Below are positions 61,276 through 64,000 of a DNA stretch of 64,000 nt, piece by piece (within the stretch, counting starts at the first letter, position 1; every line of letters begins with the position of its first letter). A model generated the notes under the pieces. The model was not told the origin of the DNA. It did no database searches and saw only the letters and a list, made by a program, of their open reading frames with translations. Source of the DNA: Roseiarcus sp963774195 (GTDB lineage Bacteria; Pseudomonadota; Alphaproteobacteria; Rhizobiales; Beijerinckiaceae). Where the stretch lies: contig CAVZDY010000003.1 of the NCBI GenBank assembly GCA_963774195.1, positions 1,116,001 to 1,180,000 of the forward strand. The letters are read 5' to 3'. The position numbers were made by a program, and so were the translations under genes.

Positions 61276-62595
61276 ATGCGAGGCTACACGGGCGCGTTCG
61301 TCGTCGCTCTTCTTTCCGCGTCCGCTCCGCTGCTTTCCGTAGCGGCCTCGGCGCAAACCTGCACTTGCCCCGCAAGCCAGGCAGGGGTCACGATTCTTTC
61401 CGACCAAGAACCGCCGCCGTTGCCCGACTACGACCAGCCGCCTGTTCCGAGTTCCGGTAGTATCTGGACGCCGGGCTATTGGGCCTGGAACAATTACGAA
61501 TATTACTGGGTGCCGGGGACCTGGGTCGAGCCGCCCGAGCCCGGGCTGCTTTGGACGCCCGGCTATTGGGGCTTCGCCGACGGCGTCTACGCTTTCCATC
61601 GCGGCTATTGGGGTCGGCAAGTCGGCTTCTACGGCGGCGTCGATTACGGCTTCGGCTACGGCGGCCACGGCTACGACGGCGGCCATTGGAACGACGACCG
61701 GTTCTTCTACAACCGCTCGGTCAACCGTTTCGGGCCTACGCATATCGAGAACGTCTATGATGGCCCAGCGCCGGCGCCGCGGACCGACATGCGGCCGAGT
61801 TTCAACGGGCCTCACGGCGAGACGATCAGGCCAACCCGGGAAGACGAGGCGTTTGCGCGGGAGCGACACATTCCCCCGACGACGGTGCAGATCGACCACG
61901 CCCGAACCGCGAGCCGCACGCCAGATCTCTTCGTCTCCACCAATCACGGCAAACCCGGGATCGCGGCTACACCCCAACCCGCCGCCTTCACCGGGCCGGG
62001 AGTCGTCAAAGCCAATGAGGGGAACGTGGCGCCCGCCCGTCGCGCCAATGAACCGGAGGGCGGTGAGCCCGCTCGGAGCGGCGAGAGATCGGCGCCGGGG
62101 GAAGCGCCGCGGGGCGCGCCGTCAATTCCCGAACCGCAACTGCCGCCCCCTGTCGAGGGGCCGGCGCATGGGGCCCCAGCGGGGACCGAGCGGCAAAGGC
62201 AAGAGGCGCCCCGGCCGGCCGAACTCGAGCATCGGCCCGCGCCCGGCGCCGAACCGCTGGCGCCGGGAGCCAAGCTGCCACCGGGAAGCGAGCGCCAGCG
62301 GCGAGAGGCCCCGGGCCAGACCGGCGCCGCGCCGAATGAAGAGCGTCAGCGGGCGCCGGGCGCCGGCGGGGCCCAGGGCCGGATTTCGAGGCTTCCGCCG
62401 GGGAGCGAGCGCCAACGCAACGAATCCGAGAGGCGCGGTCAGCCCCCGGGGCCGGGCGGACAGAGCGAAATGGGACGGCAGAGGCCGCAGCCGGGTCAAG
62501 CCGGGCCCGGCGCGCAATTGGAGCATCGCCAACCCCAAGCAGGAGAGCACGGCCGCCAGGCGTGCGGACAGCCGGGGCAGCCGAACTGTCCGTGA
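61276..62595 (+). CDS. Exported WxPGYW-repeat protein with Pro-rich tail
   Basis: 439 aa. The signal peptide ends near SVAASAQT. Residues about 60-120 hold the YXWY-type repeats: IWTPGYWAWNNYEYYWVPGTW, LLWTPGYWGFADGVYAF, HRGYWGRQVGFYGG. A Gly/Tyr-rich stretch and then a long disordered Pro/Glu/Arg/Gln tail follow, in which the element PPGSERQRREAPG recurs (about 62280, 62400 and a degenerate earlier copy). It is probably a surface or periplasmic structural protein. Function is unknown. It sits between tpiA and secG. Confidence 0.75.
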   Translation: MRGYTGAFVVALLSASAPLLSVAASAQTCTCPASQAGVTILSDQEPPPLPDYDQPPVPSSGSIWTPGYWAWNNYEYYWVPGTWVEPPEPGLLWTPGYWGFADGVYAFHRGYWGRQVGFYGGVDYGFGYGGHGYDGGHWNDDRFFYNRSVNRFGPTHIENVYDGPAPAPRTDMRPSFNGPHGETIRPTREDEAFARERHIPPTTVQIDHARTASRTPDLFVSTNHGKPGIAATPQPAAFTGPGVVKANEGNVAPARRANEPEGGEPARSGERSAPGEAPRGAPSIPEPQLPPPVEGPAHGAPAGTERQRQEAPRPAELEHRPAPGAEPLAPGAKLPPGSERQRREAPGQTGAAPNEERQRAPGAGGAQGRISRLPPGSERQRNESERRGQPPGPGGQSEMGRQRPQPGQAGPGAQLEHRQPQAGEHGRQACGQPGQPNCP

Positions 62596-62737
62596 GCGGA
62601 CGCGCTGCAGCCGCTCCCAGCCATGTGACGTCCATGAAACGCTCGACATGGACGCGCATGGCGAGGCGTGCTAGGAGCGCGCCGAACTAACCGCCTCCGC
62701 CGCGCGTGACGACGCGCGGCTCGCAAGGACCGATTTT

Positions 62738-63178
62738 ATGCAAACCGTGCTGCTCGTCATTCACCTTCTGGTGGTGATCGCCCTGGTCGCTGTCGTACTG
62801 CTGCAGCGCTCGGAAGGGGGAGCGCTCGGCGCCGGAGGCGGAGGCGGGGGATTCATGACTGGACGCGGACAGGCCAATGCGCTGTCGCGCGCCACGGCCA
62901 TTCTGGGCGCCCTGTTCTTCGCCACCGCTCTGGCGATGTCGATCATCGCCAGTTGGAGCCGGACATCGCAATCGCTGATCGACACCGCCGCGCCGCCCGC
63001 GACGAGCGCTCCCGACGCCAAGAAGCCGCAGGGCGGCAGCCTGCTCGACCAGCTCAAGCAGATGCAGAGCCCGGCAGCGCCCGCGTCGCCCGCCGCGCCG
63101 GCGGCTCCCGCAGTACCGAGCGCTCCCGCCTCTGCGGCTCCGGCCCCGGCGGCGCCCGCACAAGAGCCGCCCAAGTAA
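62738..63178 (+). CDS. secG: Protein-export membrane protein SecG
   Basis: 146 aa. Two transmembrane helices (MQTVLLVIHLLVVIALVAVVLLQ and ATAILGALFFATALAMSIIA) flank the SecG loop RSEGGALGAGGGGGGFMTGRGQANALSRAT. The C-terminal tail of about 70 residues is Ala/Pro-rich, as in other Rhizobiales. It is the small subunit of the SecYEG translocon. pyrG, its usual follower, is not present; two short genes come next. Confidence 0.95.
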   Translation: MQTVLLVIHLLVVIALVAVVLLQRSEGGALGAGGGGGGFMTGRGQANALSRATAILGALFFATALAMSIIASWSRTSQSLIDTAAPPATSAPDAKKPQGGSLLDQLKQMQSPAAPASPAAPAAPAVPSAPASAAPAPAAPAQEPPK

Positions 63179-63217
63179 GATGACGCTCGAGCCGCGGCCA
63201 CCTTCGGGCGCGCTTTG

Positions 63218-63454
63218 ATGTCCGCTCCGCTTGCGATCGCGGCCTATTTCACCATCTGGTGGGTCACGCTTTTTGCCGTGTATCCAGTCGTGCTACGCGC
63301 AAAGCCTTCGCCTTCCGCGGACGAGACGAAACCGCCCGGGACCGATCCGGGCGCGCCGGCGGCGCCGCGGGTGATCCGGACCGCGCTATGGACGACGGTT
63401 TTGGCCGGCGTGATCTTTGCGGCGCTCGACGCCTACGTCATTTGGTTGGGCTGA
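63218..63454 (+). CDS. DUF1467 family membrane protein
   Basis: 78 aa with two hydrophobic helices: LAIAAYFTIWWVTLFAVYPVVLR at the start and ALWTTVLAGVIFAALDAYVIWLG at the end, with a soluble loop of about 25 residues rich in Pro. WWVTLFAVLP-type sequence is diagnostic for DUF1467, an alphaproteobacterial family without assigned function. TTG 63215 is a possible alternative start. It is five bases ahead of the coq10-like gene, so both are probably one transcript. Confidence 0.85.
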   Translation: MSAPLAIAAYFTIWWVTLFAVYPVVLRAKPSPSADETKPPGTDPGAPAAPRVIRTALWTTVLAGVIFAALDAYVIWLG

Positions 63455-63459
63455 TCGGC

Positions 63460-63921
63460 ATGACGTCGTTTCGCAGCGAAAGGCGCGTTCGCCATGGCGC
63501 CACACCGATGTTCAACCTTGTCGCCGATGTCGAGCGCTATCCCGAGTTCGTGCCTCTCTGCAAATCGTTGCGGGTGCGCCGAAGGGTGACCGACGAGCAC
63601 GGGCTCGAGATTCTCGTCGCCGACATGGAAGTCGGCTATCGCGCGATCAATGAGCGGTTCACAAGCCGCGTCACGCTCGATCCGGCCAAGCAGAAGATCA
63701 GGGCCGAATACATCGACGGGCCATTCAGCCAGCTCGAGAACGTCTGGACCTTCCGCGACGAGGGAGAGAACTGTTCCCTCGTCGAGTTCTTCATCGTCTA
63801 CGAATTCCGCAACCGCATCCTGAGCGCGCTCATGGGCTCGATGTTCGATGCGGCCTTCCGGAAGTTCTCCGCAGCCTTCGAGGCGCGGGCCGACGCCATT
63901 TACGGCCGCAAATCCGCCTGA
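63460..63921 (+). CDS. COQ10/RatA-type coenzyme Q-binding START protein
   Basis: 153 aa. START/polyketide-cyclase fold with MTSFRSERRVRHGATPMFNLVADVERYPEFVPLCKSLRVRRR, EILVADMEVGYRAINERFTSRVTLD, and DGPFSQLENVWTFRDEGENCSLVEFFIVYEFRNRILSALMGSMFDAAFRKFSAAFEARA. Homologues bind ubiquinone and support respiration (COQ10), while E. coli RatA has also been called a ribosome-association toxin. Its 3' end overlaps that of the convergent cinA gene. Confidence 0.93.
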   Translation: MTSFRSERRVRHGATPMFNLVADVERYPEFVPLCKSLRVRRRVTDEHGLEILVADMEVGYRAINERFTSRVTLDPAKQKIRAEYIDGPFSQLENVWTFRDEGENCSLVEFFIVYEFRNRILSALMGSMFDAAFRKFSAAFEARADAIYGRKSA

Positions 63922-64000
63922 TCCGCCCTAGCGGCCTCCTCGAGGAGGCCAAGCGCCGCTTCGACCGACGCGAGCCGGATGGCTGCGCGCGACTGCGGGC
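63900..64000 (-). CDS. CinA-family nicotinamide-nucleotide amidase, C-terminal fragment
   Basis: Only the last 33 codons are inside the window. The minus strand reads SRAAIRLASVEAALGLLEEAARAD before a TAA at 63902-63900. This matches the CinA C-terminus, where R-x2-IR-x2-(S/T)V-x2-AL-x-LL precedes the end. The cinA gene lies next to this COQ10-type gene in many Rhizobiales. It overlaps the 3' end of that gene by 22 bases. The call is based on a short piece plus context. Confidence 0.6.
   Translation of the reverse strand, partial: PQSRAAIRLASVEAALGLLEEAARADQADLRP

Overview
The window is a high-GC chromosomal segment from an alphaproteobacterium, most likely order Hyphomicrobiales (Rhizobiales) and possibly a Methylocystis/Methylosinus/Beijerinckiaceae-like organism (inference from gene content; no marker here fixes the genus). 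Supporting signs are an alphaproteobacterial LexA operator (GTTC-N7-GTTC) beside lexA, phosphatidylcholine synthase (pcs), a PopZ-type DUF2497 protein just before valS, the glyA-nrdR-ribD-ribE cluster, DUF1467, an ExoR-like Sel1 protein, and a COQ10-type protein convergent with cinA. Almost all of it is core chromosome. There is no CRISPR array, prophage or insertion sequence, and one tRNA gene (Cys).

Layout. 1-2.3 kb: a minus-strand marR-emrA-emrB efflux operon with a candidate autoregulatory operator, then uraH. 2.5-8.3 kb: a pyruvate dehydrogenase operon with homodimeric E1, E2, and an E3 carrying its own lipoyl domain. 8.4-16.9 kb: a frameshifted PAS-GGDEF-EAL gene, a HerA-like ATPase, a frameshifted nucleoside-sugar epimerase-like gene, a two-lobed aspartic protease, two CBS-domain proteins and an asparaginase. 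17-20 kb: lexA with its operator, an AT-rich orphan gene with a HEPN-like motif, a lipoprotein, and a promoter region with helically phased CTTGAC repeats. 20-26 kb: methyltransferase, xthA, lpxL, two cyclophilins, queA and tgt (tgt lacks the usual zinc ligands). 26-34 kb: eno, ftsB, a flippase-like protein, an OsmC protein, glyA-nrdR-ribD-ribE. 34-44 kb: ubiH-like, pcs, tRNA-Cys, pcm, tolC, popZ-like, valS, exoR-like. 44-60 kb: trpG-trpD-trpC and, about 10 kb away, ppiD-trpE, separated by a block of accessory genes (SDR, broken DUF2339, LysR, OpgC/SGNH, DUF255, metC, orphan amino-acid binding protein). 60-64 kb: tpiA, a WxPGYW-repeat protein, secG, DUF1467, coq10 and the 3' end of cinA.

The most important feature for a reader is that at least eight genes are interrupted by what look like single-base indels: the PAS-GGDEF-EAL gene, the epimerase-like gene, a CBS-BON gene, ftsB, trpD, DUF2339, metC and ppiD. 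In each case the other frame continues the expected protein straight away. Since ftsB is normally essential and trpD lies among otherwise intact trp genes, assembly error is more likely than decay. The DUF2339 locus also appears to have lost its middle and to hold a small inverted piece. Less expected biology includes the lipoyl-E3 pyruvate dehydrogenase operon, the zinc-ligand-free TGT, the HEPN-like orphan beside lexA, the bilobed protease and an 11-G tract inside valS.
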